Shown here: positions 8,491-16,676 of the stretch, piece by piece | How positions within the stretch are numbered: the stretch's first letter is position 1 | How the letters are laid out: the number at the start of each line of letters is the position of its first letter | NCBI GenBank assembly: GCA_934271525.1 | Contig: CAKQRL010000001.1 | Location: forward strand, 195,103-259,102 | Source: an uncultured Rhodocyclaceae bacterium | GTDB lineage: Bacteria; Pseudomonadota; Gammaproteobacteria; Burkholderiales; Rhodocyclaceae | Direction of reading: 5' to 3' | DNA length: 64,000 nt | Made by a program: the position numbers and the translations under genes | Notes under the pieces: model-generated | What the model was told of the DNA's origin: nothing | Seen by the model: only the letters and a program-made list of their open reading frames with translations | Databases searched by the model: none

Positions 8491-9455
8491 TGAGCTTTGA
8501 AATCTTCCAAGAAAGTCGACTCGGTCAACGCAAAAATAACGAAGACCGCGTGGGTTATTGTTATTCCAAAAATTCCGTGTTGATGGTAGTGGCGGACGGC
8601 ATGGGCGGCTATGAACACGGCGAAGTGGCTTCTCAAATTACGCTTCAAACCTTAACAGACGTTTTTCGCCAAAAGGTTTTAAAAGGTTTTAGGGATCCAA
8701 AAGCCTTTTTGTTGGATGGCATTTTGGCTGCGCATCGGGCAATTACCGAATATGCGCTTGATCACTTCACCGATTTTCCGCGTTCAACCGTGGTTGTTTG
8801 TTTGATTCATAAAGAAAAAGCCTATTGGGCGCACGCGGGCGATTCGCGTTTGTATGTTTTGCGCAACGGGCAGGTTTTCTTTAAAACGCACGACCATTGC
8901 CGAGTCAATGATTTATTTGAAGCTGGGCAAATCACCGCCGAAGAAGCGCACAATCACCCCGACCGAAACAAAATTTACAGTTGTTTGGGCGGCACCATTA
9001 CGCCGATTATTTCCATTTCCGACCCATTATTGATGAAAGCAGGCGATATTATTCTGCTTGCCACAGACGGGCTTTGGGGCAATGTTGATGACGCATCAAT
9101 GATTAACGCCTTTGGCACGCAGCCCTTTACCGATTCAATGAGTCATTTGTTGGATTTGGCAGAACAAGGTGGCGGCAAGTTTTGCGATAACTTATCAACC
9201 GTGGCGCTTTTGTGGGATGGCGAGGTCTCTGAATACAGCATTACGCCTGAGGACTTGGCGAAAAATGAAGTGAAGATGGAAAAAGCCGAGCCTTATGCCC
9301 AAGATGTTGCCGCCGTGGAAGAAAGCAACAATGAAGCACCACCCGAGGTTGCGCGCGAAATTGAAGACGTGTTTGCCGATTTGCGCGCTGTTTTGGAAAA
9401 AAATCAGCCCAAAAAGCCCAAGAAAAACAACAAGATTTTCTACCCACGGCGCTAA
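8490..9455 (+). CDS. PP2C-family serine/threonine phosphatase
   Basis: 321 aa. Metal-binding motifs appear in order: NNEDR (D19), VADGMGGYEHG (D36), AHAGDSRLY, ATDGLWGNVDD and CDNLSTVAL. The PP2C domain covers about residues 1-250. The C-terminal 70 residues are charged and Glu/Lys/Pro-rich, probably disordered. It presumably reverses the upstream kinase; the two genes overlap by 1 bp. The last codons read through CCACGG, giving YPRR, a possible degenerate repeat arm. Confidence 0.9.
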   Translation: MSFEIFQESRLGQRKNNEDRVGYCYSKNSVLMVVADGMGGYEHGEVASQITLQTLTDVFRQKVLKGFRDPKAFLLDGILAAHRAITEYALDHFTDFPRSTVVVCLIHKEKAYWAHAGDSRLYVLRNGQVFFKTHDHCRVNDLFEAGQITAEEAHNHPDRNKIYSCLGGTITPIISISDPLLMKAGDIILLATDGLWGNVDDASMINAFGTQPFTDSMSHLLDLAEQGGGKFCDNLSTVALLWDGEVSEYSITPEDLAKNEVKMEKAEPYAQDVAAVEESNNEAPPEVAREIEDVFADLRAVLEKNQPKKPKKNNKIFYPRR

Positions 9456-9465
9456 AATTGTTTGG

Positions 9466-9476
9466 GTTGACCGTGG
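9466..9476. repeat. Dispersed repeat, single right arm at the lolC start
   Basis: GTTGACCGTGG followed by AAAAA. The GTG inside the arm is the likely lolC start codon. A CCACGG at 9444 may be a decayed left arm. Confidence 0.75.
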
Positions 9477-10729
9477 AAAAAATAAGCAATTTGCCGTTTG
9501 AATGGTTGTTGGGTTTGCGTTATACGCGTGCGCGGCGGCGCAACCATTTTATTTCGTTTATTTCGGTTATCGCTATTTTGGGCATTGCCTTGGGTGTGGC
9601 GGCGTTAATCGTTGTTATGTCGGTGATGAACGGTTTTCAAAGCGAATTGCGCGAACGCATTTTGGGCGTGGTCTCCCACATTCAAGTTAGCGCCATGGAT
9701 GGCCATTTAAGCGATTGGCAAAAGGTTCGCCAAAACGCTTTAAAACACCCCGAAGTTTTAGCCGCCGCCCCTTTTGTGCAATCGCAGGTGATGATTTCAT
9801 CTTCCCGCGCAAAAGGCGCCATTGTTCGCGGCATTGACCCAACCTTGGAAGAAGGCGTTGCGGCATTTGCGCAATCCATGAAAAAAGGGCAATACGAGGC
9901 TCTAAAACCGGGCAGTTTCGGCGTTATTTTGGGCGAAGATTTGGCGCGAGCAATAGGCGTAGGTTTGGGCGATTCGGTGATGATGATTGCGCCTGATGCG
10001 GACATTTCCATCGCAGGAATTTTGCCAAGAATGAAGCGGTTTTCTGTTGTTGGCATTTTTTCGGTTGGTATGTATGAATACGATTCGGGTTTGGTGTTGA
10101 TGAATCTTGCCGATGCGCAGGTTTTTTTCAAAATGGACAATGCCGTCTCTGGCGTGCGTTTGAAAACGCGCGATTTGTTCCGCGCGCCCGCCATTGTTTT
10201 GGACTTGGCTCAAACCCTAAACACGCACGCGTGGCTTACCGACTGGACGCAAAGCCATGCGAATTTTTTTCGCGCCGTGCAAATTGAAAAAACAATGATG
10301 TTTATCATTTTGTCTTTAATTGTTGCTGTTGCCGCTTTCAACTTGGTTTCCACTTTGGTAATGGCGGTAACAGATAAAGAATCGGATATTGCCATTTTGC
10401 AAACCTTGGGCGCTACGCCCCGTTCAATTATGTTGATTTTCATTATTCAAGGCGCCATTTTGGGTATTTTTGGTTTGGTTCTTGGCATTGCAGGCGGCGT
10501 GGCGCTTGCTTTGAATATTGATGTGGTTGTGCCTTTTATTGAAAACCTTTTTAACGTGCAATTTTTATCCAAAGAGGTTTACTACATTTCCGATTTGCCA
10601 AGCGAATTGCATTGGCAAGACGTTTTTGGCGTTGCGCTAATGGCGCTTGTTTTGGCTTTTGTTGCAACAATTTATCCAAGCTACCGCGCATTAAAAATCA
10701 ACCCTGCCGATGCTTTGCGCTATGAATAA
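9473..10729 (+). CDS. lolC: Lipoprotein-releasing system permease LolC/LolE
   Basis: 418 aa from GTG 9473 (MEKISNLPFEWLLGLRYTRA). TTG 9458 is an in-frame alternative. Four membrane helices (one N-terminal at about 20-50, three in the C-terminal half) flank a large periplasmic domain, the FtsX/MacB-type layout. The N-terminal ALRY/LRYTRARRRNHFISF and C-terminal YPSYRALKINPADALRYE motifs are typical. With LolD it extracts lipoproteins from the inner membrane for LolA. No second LolC/E gene is adjacent, so it may form a homodimer (LolF-like) or the partner is elsewhere. Confidence 0.92.
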   Translation: MEKISNLPFEWLLGLRYTRARRRNHFISFISVIAILGIALGVAALIVVMSVMNGFQSELRERILGVVSHIQVSAMDGHLSDWQKVRQNALKHPEVLAAAPFVQSQVMISSSRAKGAIVRGIDPTLEEGVAAFAQSMKKGQYEALKPGSFGVILGEDLARAIGVGLGDSVMMIAPDADISIAGILPRMKRFSVVGIFSVGMYEYDSGLVLMNLADAQVFFKMDNAVSGVRLKTRDLFRAPAIVLDLAQTLNTHAWLTDWTQSHANFFRAVQIEKTMMFIILSLIVAVAAFNLVSTLVMAVTDKESDIAILQTLGATPRSIMLIFIIQGAILGIFGLVLGIAGGVALALNIDVVVPFIENLFNVQFLSKEVYYISDLPSELHWQDVFGVALMALVLAFVATIYPSYRALKINPADALRYE

Positions 10730-11381
10730 CGAAATTGTTTTATCTGCCGAAAATTTGCACAAAACCTTCCGCGTGGCAGGTCAGCGCGTTTTGGTTTTAA
10801 ACGGCATTTCGTTGGTGTTAAAAGCGGGCGAATTTTTGGTTATCACAGGACCTTCTGGCGCAGGAAAATCAACCTTGTTGCATTTGTTGGGCGGTTTGGA
10901 AAAACCAGATTCAGGTGCGGTTTTTTTAAAAGGTAGCGCACTTTCCGCTTTAAAACCCAAAGATTTGAATGCGTGGCGCAATCAATATTTGGGCTTTGTT
11001 TATCAATTCCACCATTTGTTGCCGGAGTTTTCCGCCTTGGAAAATGTGGCAATGCCTTTGATTATTCGGCGAATTGAGCGCCGCGAAGCGGCGCGCAAGG
11101 CGGCGGCAATTTTGGAAAAAGTGGGCTTAAAACAGCGCTTTAATCATCGCCCATCGGAATTATCTGGCGGCGAGCGCCAACGCTGCGCCATTGCGCGCGC
11201 AATGGTGGGCGAGCCCGCTTGCATTTTGGCAGACGAGCCAACAGGCAATTTGGATTCCAAAACCGCAATAGAGGTTTTTCAATTATTAAAAAGCTTGTGT
11301 GCAGAAAAGGGGCTTGCTTTAATCATCGTAACCCATGACGAAAAAATCGCAGCTTGCGCCCAAAAACGCTTTCAACTTTGA
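10722..11381 (+). CDS. lolD: Lipoprotein-releasing ABC transporter ATPase LolD
   Basis: 219 aa from ATG 10722, overlapping the lolC stop by 8 bp. Walker A is GPSGAGKST, the signature LSGGERQRCAIARAM, and Walker B ILADEPTGNLD, followed by an H-loop (VTHD). The FVYQFHHLLPEFSALENV segment is typical of LolD within the MacB/LolD branch. It powers lipoprotein release by the LolC-type permease. An earlier in-frame start at 10710 lies deep in lolC and is less likely. Confidence 0.95.
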   Translation: MNNEIVLSAENLHKTFRVAGQRVLVLNGISLVLKAGEFLVITGPSGAGKSTLLHLLGGLEKPDSGAVFLKGSALSALKPKDLNAWRNQYLGFVYQFHHLLPEFSALENVAMPLIIRRIERREAARKAAAILEKVGLKQRFNHRPSELSGGERQRCAIARAMVGEPACILADEPTGNLDSKTAIEVFQLLKSLCAEKGLALIIVTHDEKIAACAQKRFQL

Positions 11382-11395
11382 AAAAAAGCAATTTT

Positions 11396-11444
11396 CCATG
11401 GTCAACGCAGATTTTTTTTGAAAATTTTAAAAGGTTGACCGTGG
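11396..11444. repeat. Dispersed paired repeat, 38-bp spacing class
   Basis: CCATGGTCAAC (one mismatch) at 11396 and GTTGACCGTGG at 11434, with a T8-G-A4-T4-A4 core. Lies between convergent lolD and cheA. Confidence 0.9.
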
Positions 11445-11482
11445 ATTTTAAGCAGAAAGCATTTGGATTTATTTAAAAAAAT

Positions 11483-11520
11483 CCACGGTAAACGTGAAAA
11501 AAATTTGACGTTTACCGTGG
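11483..11520. repeat. Dispersed paired repeat, 27-bp spacing class
   Basis: CCACGGTAAAC at 11483 and GTTTACCGTGG at 11510 with a 16-bp core containing A7-T3. Second element in the lolD/cheA convergent gap, 39 bp after the first. Confidence 0.9.
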
Positions 11521-11533
11521 AAAATCGTTATTT

Positions 11534-13405
11534 TTAAGCAGATTCAAGGCGAAGGTTGGTGGGCGTGCGTTGGTTTTGGTCGGCGAGCAATTCTTTGATA
11601 TCTAAAATCAACACGATTTTGCCGTTAGAAAGTGTGGTTACTCCCGCAATGCCTTTGGGACGAAAACCTTCCAAAGATTTCACCACGGCATCGTCCCGCC
11701 CAACAAAGCTATCCACGCTCAAAATAAAACTGCGGTCTGCCGTTTGCACAAAAACGCCGTATTCCGGGTAGCGTTCTTGCTCCCACCCCAAAAGAGAAAC
11801 GAGCGAAATAACAGGCAACACTTCGCCGCGCACCACCAAAGTTTCTTTGCCGCCTACTTCTTGAATGCTGTCGCGAAAAATTGGCAAAATTTCGCGCACC
11901 AGCGACAAGGGCAGGGCAAAGGGTTGGTCGCCCAACTGCACAATTAAAACAGGCAAAATGGCAAGCGTTAAAGGCAACGAAATTACAAAAACCGAGCCTT
12001 TGCCCAACTCCGAACGGATTTCAACCGAACCGTTCAATTTTTGAATGTTGGTTTTAACAACATCCATCCCCACGCCGCGCCCAGAAACGCTGGATATTTG
12101 CGTTTTGGTGGAAAATCCGGGTAAGAAAATTAAATTCAAACTTTGGCGGTCGTCCAAAGTGTTGGCTTCTTCCTCAGAAATTAAACCTTTTTCAATGGCT
12201 TTGGCGCGGATGGTCTCAGGGCTCATCCCTTTGCCGTCATCGGCAATCATCAACACAATGTGGTCGCCTTCTTGGCGGGCTTCCAAGCGCACCAAGCTTT
12301 TTTCAGGTTTGCCTGATGCGCGGCGCTCTTCGGGCGTTTCAACACCGTGGTCGACGGCGTTCCTAACCAAGTGAATCAACGGATCCGCCAAGTCTTCAAT
12401 CATCGTTTTGTCGACTTCGGTTTCTTCACCCGCCATCACCAATTCAATGTTTTTGCCCATTTGGCGCGCCAAATCCCGCGCGATGCGTGGGTATTTTTGA
12501 AAGAGTCTGCCAATGGGTTGCATGCGGGTTTTCATCACGGAATTTTGCAAATCCGAGACCAACAAATCCAGTTGATTGACCGCTTGATCCAATGCGTGCA
12601 AAGTTTCGGTATCGTTTTTGCCAGCCAAAATATCGCTTCTTAAACTGGTGAGCCGATTTTTGGTCAAACCAATTTCGCCCGACAAATTCAAAACTTGGTC
12701 AAGCCGCGCAGTATCCACCCGAATGGTTGTTTCGCGGTTGGATTCAGAGGCGCGCCGCGCCGCACCATTTGCGGCAGGCGCGGCGGATTTTTTGGTTGGT
12801 GCGGTTGCCGCCGCCGCAGGCGTGGGAACGCTGGCGGACGCAGGCGTTCCTGTTGTTTGGGCTGGCGTGGCATTGTTCGCTGTGATGGCGGCGTGAACGG
12901 CATTCCAATCGGGCTCGTTTGAGTTGCCCGAAGCAGGTGCAGGCGTAGTAGAAGTTGCCGCAGGTGGTGTTGGCGCGGCAGATGCGCTAGCCGTAGCCGC
13001 CGCAGGCGCGGCTTTGCCTGCCACGGCGGCTTGCAAAGCCGCCAAAATGTTGGGGGCGGCGGGTTTTGGTTGTATGCTTTGTTGGAGTTCATCAAACATG
13101 GCGTGCACGCCTTGGGTTGCCGCCATAATGGTGTCCATCAACTCGGGGGTAAGTGATAGCTCGCCGTTCCTCAATTTGTCAAAAATGTTTTCCGTTAGCT
13201 GGCACAAGGTAACAAGTTCTGTGGCGTTCAAAAAGCCTGCACCGCCTTTGATGGTGTGGAAACCGCGGAAAATGTCGTTCAACAAATTGTGGTCGTCCGG
13301 GGCTTTTTCCAAGTCCACAAGTTTGTTATCCACATCGCCCAACAGGTCATAGGCTTCTTGCAGAAAGTCCTGCAACAATTCTTCCATGCCGGCAAAATCG
13401 CTCAT
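11534..13405 (-). CDS. cheA: Chemotaxis histidine kinase CheA
   Basis: 623 aa. P1/HPt domain carries GFHTIKGGAG with phospho-acceptor H50. An Ala/Pro/Thr-rich linker (about 115-215) replaces a clear CheY-binding P2 domain. The dimerisation domain starts TTIRVDTARLDQVLNLSGEI. The ATPase domain has VRNAVDHGVE (N box), ADDGKGMS (G1) and GRGVGMDVV (G2). A CheW-like P5 domain forms the C-terminus. It phosphorylates CheY and probably the CheV receivers. Last gene of the minus-strand che cluster. Confidence 0.96.
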   Translation of the reverse strand: MSDFAGMEELLQDFLQEAYDLLGDVDNKLVDLEKAPDDHNLLNDIFRGFHTIKGGAGFLNATELVTLCQLTENIFDKLRNGELSLTPELMDTIMAATQGVHAMFDELQQSIQPKPAAPNILAALQAAVAGKAAPAAATASASAAPTPPAATSTTPAPASGNSNEPDWNAVHAAITANNATPAQTTGTPASASVPTPAAAATAPTKKSAAPAANGAARRASESNRETTIRVDTARLDQVLNLSGEIGLTKNRLTSLRSDILAGKNDTETLHALDQAVNQLDLLVSDLQNSVMKTRMQPIGRLFQKYPRIARDLARQMGKNIELVMAGEETEVDKTMIEDLADPLIHLVRNAVDHGVETPEERRASGKPEKSLVRLEARQEGDHIVLMIADDGKGMSPETIRAKAIEKGLISEEEANTLDDRQSLNLIFLPGFSTKTQISSVSGRGVGMDVVKTNIQKLNGSVEIRSELGKGSVFVISLPLTLAILPVLIVQLGDQPFALPLSLVREILPIFRDSIQEVGGKETLVVRGEVLPVISLVSLLGWEQERYPEYGVFVQTADRSFILSVDSFVGRDDAVVKSLEGFRPKGIAGVTTLSNGKIVLILDIKELLADQNQRTPTNLRLESA

Positions 13406-13417
13406 GTTTGTTCTCCC

Positions 13418-14176
13418 TTAAAAGCCAAGGCTATCCAAGAGCTCATCGACTTGTTCTTGATTCACCACCACATCCGTTCGGCCTTGTGCGTTGATGACAG
13501 GTCCTTGCAACATACTGCTGACCTCTTCGGTTTTCTTCGTTTCTGGCACAACTTGCAACAAGACGCTCATCAAACTTGTTTCTAGATCTTGGGTAACTTC
13601 AATGATTTTTTTAATCACCTGACCGGTTAAATCTTGAAAATCTTGCGCCATTACAATTTCCATCAACTGCGCGTGCAACATGGCGTTTTTGGTTTTGAGG
13701 TCTTCGTTTAAGAATTTTTTGGTATCCAGCGCCAACTGCCGCAAACCGTTTGAATCCAAGCGATTCGCAAATAAATCATCCCAACGCTTGGATAGCGCCG
13801 CCGCAGAATTATTCACTTGTTCTAATAACGGATTGGCAATATCCGTGGCGTTTAAAACGCGCCCTGCCGCTTGTTCGGTAAGATTGGCCACATACGCCAA
13901 GCGCGCTTTGGTATCGGGCATAGCCGACATATTTTTTTCTAACATTTTGTCGTAACCCAACTGCCCCAAAGTATCGTGCAAAGAACGGGTCATTTGCCCC
14001 AGTTGATTAAAAACGTTTTCTTGGGTATTAGACCAATTTTCCACGGTAGACGCGGAATTTTTTTGAGAATTGGAAGAAGCGCTCGCGGCAGTTGCAGCAG
14101 GCTCAGCGGGATGATTGTTGGCAGCAATGGAATCAAATAAGGCTTCTAATTCGTCAGAATCGTTGGTGGCAGTCAT
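13418..14176 (-). CDS. cheZ: CheY-P phosphatase CheZ
   Basis: 252 aa. The catalytic helix carries QDFQDLTGQVIKK, with D182 and Q186 matching the E. coli D143/Q147 pair that acts on CheY-P. The C-terminal QEQVDELLDSLGF is the CheY-binding peptide. The Ala/Ser-rich N-terminus contains, at residues 37-48 (SQKNSASTVENW), a translated half copy of the dispersed repeat (arm 14041-14051). This lies in a part likely to be disordered, so function should be kept. Upstream cheY is 12 bp away. Confidence 0.94.
   Translation of the reverse strand: MTATNDSDELEALFDSIAANNHPAEPAATAASASSNSQKNSASTVENWSNTQENVFNQLGQMTRSLHDTLGQLGYDKMLEKNMSAMPDTKARLAYVANLTEQAAGRVLNATDIANPLLEQVNNSAAALSKRWDDLFANRLDSNGLRQLALDTKKFLNEDLKTKNAMLHAQLMEIVMAQDFQDLTGQVIKKIIEVTQDLETSLMSVLLQVVPETKKTEEVSSMLQGPVINAQGRTDVVVNQEQVDELLDSLGF
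14041..14051. repeat. Dispersed repeat half copy inside cheZ
   Basis: CCACGGTAGAC, preceded by TTTT and followed by an AATTTTTTTGAGAATT core in the same register as other copies. Translated in frame within CheZ as SQKNSASTVENW. Confidence 0.75.
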
Positions 14177-14188
14177 TGTGGTTGCTCC

Positions 14189-14581
14189 TTATTTGCCCAT
14201 TTTTTCAAAAATTTTGTTGAGTTTTTCGGACATCGTGCCTGCTGTAAAAGGCTTGACAATGTAGCCGCTGGCACCCGCTTGCGCAGCCGCAATGATGTTT
14301 TCTTTTTTGGCTTCCGCCGTTACCATCAAAACGGGCAGATTTTGCAAAGCGGGCGTTGCGCGGATATTTTGCAAAAGGGTTAAACCATCCATATTCGGCA
14401 TATTCCAGTCGGTCACCACAAAATCAAAGCCGCCTGCGGAGAGTTTTTCCAACGCCACTTTGCCGTCTTCGGCTTCGTCTACGTTGGTGTAACCCAATTC
14501 TTTCAACAAGTTGCGCACAATGCGGCGCATGGTGGAAAAATCATCCACCACCAAAAATTTAGTTTGGGGATTTGCGGCCAT
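14189..14581 (-). CDS. cheY: Chemotaxis response regulator CheY
   Basis: 130 aa single receiver domain. The acidic pair is D13/D14 and the phospho-acceptor D58 (VVTDWNMPNMDG). The T/A switch residue lies in MVTAEA, and the conserved Lys in YIVKPF. It is highly like the CheY that binds the flagellar motor switch. It lies between cheV and cheZ, with 27 bp to cheV. Confidence 0.96.
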   Translation of the reverse strand: MAANPQTKFLVVDDFSTMRRIVRNLLKELGYTNVDEAEDGKVALEKLSAGGFDFVVTDWNMPNMDGLTLLQNIRATPALQNLPVLMVTAEAKKENIIAAAQAGASGYIVKPFTAGTMSEKLNKIFEKMGK

Positions 14582-14608
14582 TTTGCCTTACTCCTTTTCT
14601 ATTATTTT

Positions 14609-15553
14609 TTAACGCTCCAACAATGGGCGCAAGGTATCTGCCAGTGCCACGGCATCAAATTTTGCCACATAGGCATCCACGCCAACGTTTTTGCCCATTG
14701 ACCGATTTGCTTCTGATGACAAGGACGAGTGCATAATCACCGGCACGTCTTTAAAGCGTGCGTCAGCTTTGATGTTTTTGGTTAAAACATAACCGTCCAT
14801 CTCCGGCATTTCGGCATCCACCAAAATCAAGCGCACTTCATCGCGCATATTGCGCCCGGTTTGTTGAACGTGCATGGCAATGGCTTGAAGGCGCGTCCAA
14901 GCTTCTTGTCCGTTGGTGGCGTGTTTGTGGCGCACGCCCAATTTATCCAACACTTCGGCAATTTTGCGCCGAGCAACAATTGAATCATCCACAAAAAACA
15001 CACACGCATCGGAATCAATTTGCGCTGGTGGAATGTCGCTAATCATCGTATCGCCAAAGGCGTTGGTTAAAATTTGTTCCACATCCAAAATGGAGACCAA
15101 ATTGCCGTTGTCAAGTTCAATCACAGCAGTAATCAAACATTGATTAGACGACAACACGCTTTCAGGCGCTTTAACGCGGTCCCAGTCGACTCGGATGATG
15201 CGGTCAACTTCGTTTACCAAAAAGCCAAGCGTGCGTTGCGAATATTCTGCCACCATCATTGTTTTGCCCAAACCTTCAGGCGCATCGGTAAGCTGCAAAA
15301 AGGCGGAGATGGATAAAACTGGAATGGCGTTACCGCGCAACGACACCAAACCTTCCACGCCGTGTGGCATATTCGGGGTTTTGGTGATATGCGGTGTGCG
15401 GCTGACTTCTCTGACCTTAAAAACATTAATACCAAAGATTTCCTTGGTGCCCAAGTTGAAGAGCAAAATCTCCATTTTGTTGGAGCCTGCCAAACGCGTG
15501 CGGGCATCAACCGTTGCCAATAGATTTTTATTTTCGGTTTGTTCTTCCATCAA
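14609..15553 (-). CDS. cheV: Chemotaxis coupling protein CheV (copy 1)
   Basis: 314 aa. An N-terminal CheW-like domain (KMEILLFNLGTKEIFGINVFKVREV, about residues 27-170) joins a C-terminal receiver (about 182-314) with acidic DD, phospho-acceptor D in LVDAEMPEMDGY, and a Lys near the end. It couples receptors to CheA, and phosphorylation of the receiver probably tunes adaptation. It shares its layout, but only part of its sequence, with the adjacent copy 2, 6 bp upstream. Confidence 0.93.
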   Translation of the reverse strand: MMEEQTENKNLLATVDARTRLAGSNKMEILLFNLGTKEIFGINVFKVREVSRTPHITKTPNMPHGVEGLVSLRGNAIPVLSISAFLQLTDAPEGLGKTMMVAEYSQRTLGFLVNEVDRIIRVDWDRVKAPESVLSSNQCLITAVIELDNGNLVSILDVEQILTNAFGDTMISDIPPAQIDSDACVFFVDDSIVARRKIAEVLDKLGVRHKHATNGQEAWTRLQAIAMHVQQTGRNMRDEVRLILVDAEMPEMDGYVLTKNIKADARFKDVPVIMHSSLSSEANRSMGKNVGVDAYVAKFDAVALADTLRPLLER

Positions 15554-15559
15554 AATCTC

Positions 15560-16522
15560 CTAGGAAATCGCCTTCAAGCGCCGTGCCAAGGTTTCAGACA
15601 AGCGCAAGGGGTCAAACTTCGGCACGTATTCATCCACGCCTACGGATTTGCCTAATTCCTGATTGGATAAGCTGGATAAGCTTGAGTGCATAATCACTGG
15701 AATGTCGTTCAAACGCGGGTCGGTTTTGATTTTTTTGGTCAAAATGTAGCCGTCCATCTCCGGCATTTCAATGTCGGTTAAAACAAGTGCCACGCTATCT
15801 CGCGCACGTTTGCCGGTGCTTTGCTCCAAGTTGGCAATTTTGTCTAATTCTTCCCAAAGCAAGCGACCGTTTGCGGCACCAACGCCTTTCACACCCATTG
15901 TCTCTAATGTTTTGGCGATTTGTTTTCGTGCCACGCTCGAGTCATCACAATAGTAAACCGTTAAATCGTGGCGGTTCAATTCTTCAACACCGCGGAAGGC
16001 AATATCGTTGTCAATGGAAGTTGTTTCAGACAAAACTTTTTCTACGTCCATCAGCATCACAAGCCGACTGTCTTCTAATTCTGTAACAGCCGTTACCAAT
16101 CCACCCGTTTGCGCCGTCAACATCTCTGGCGGCACGCACATTTTGGACCAATCCAAACGCAAAATGGTATCCACGCCTTCCACCAAAAAACCCTGCGTGT
16201 GGCCGGCGTATTCGGTAACAATTAAAATCTCGCGCGGAGTCGTTACCGGAATGCCTGCGTATTTGGCCAAATCAATCACTGGCACCAACACACCACGCAA
16301 ACTCACCATTCCTTCTACCGCCGCAGGCATATCGGGAGCGGCGGTAATCGTCGGGGTGCGCATGACTTCGCGCACTTTAAAAACATTGATTCCATAAGTT
16401 TCTCGGCGATTGGTGCGGGGGTCGACCCCCAAATAAAAGAGCAATATCTCCAGCTTATTCGTGCCCGCCAACTTGGTGCGGGCGTCGATACTTTTGAGCA
16501 AATCCGACATGCCAATCCCCAA
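15560..16522 (-). CDS. cheV: Chemotaxis coupling protein CheV (copy 2)
   Basis: 320 aa with the same CheW plus receiver layout. CheW-like core KLEILLFYLGVDPRTNRRE with a small insertion relative to copy 1, then YGINVFKVREVMRTP. The receiver carries LTDIEMPEMDGY. First gene of the minus-strand che cluster. The shared N-terminal pattern SIDARTKLAGTNKLEILLF / TVDARTRLAGSNKMEILLF points to tandem duplication and divergence. No free-standing cheW is in the window. Confidence 0.93.
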   Translation of the reverse strand: MGIGMSDLLKSIDARTKLAGTNKLEILLFYLGVDPRTNRRETYGINVFKVREVMRTPTITAAPDMPAAVEGMVSLRGVLVPVIDLAKYAGIPVTTPREILIVTEYAGHTQGFLVEGVDTILRLDWSKMCVPPEMLTAQTGGLVTAVTELEDSRLVMLMDVEKVLSETTSIDNDIAFRGVEELNRHDLTVYYCDDSSVARKQIAKTLETMGVKGVGAANGRLLWEELDKIANLEQSTGKRARDSVALVLTDIEMPEMDGYILTKKIKTDPRLNDIPVIMHSSLSSLSNQELGKSVGVDEYVPKFDPLRLSETLARRLKAIS

Positions 16523-16577
16523 ACGATTGTAAAAATATGCGTTAGTTTAAACCAACACGCCTTTTAATAAAACACCC

Positions 16578-16624
16578 CCACGGTAAACCTTTATTTTTTT
16601 CAAAAAAAGAGGCGTTTACCGTGG
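16578..16624. repeat. Dispersed paired repeat, 36-bp spacing
   Basis: CCACGGTAAAC at 16578 and GTTTACCGTGG at 16614 with a T7-C-A7 core, between the thiolase stop and cheV start. Confidence 0.9.
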
Positions 16625-16632
16625 ATAAAAAA

Positions 16633-16659
16633 AACGGCGAAGATTTTCGCCGTTTTTTT
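16633..16659. terminator. Bidirectional intrinsic terminator after the thiolase gene
   Basis: Stem AACGGCGAA / TTCGCCGTT with loop GATT. An A-run on the left and a T7 run on the right give a terminator on both strands. It lies 17 bp past the thiolase stop and beside the paired repeat. Confidence 0.85.
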
Positions 16660-16676
16660 GTTTTGTTTGTAAATTT

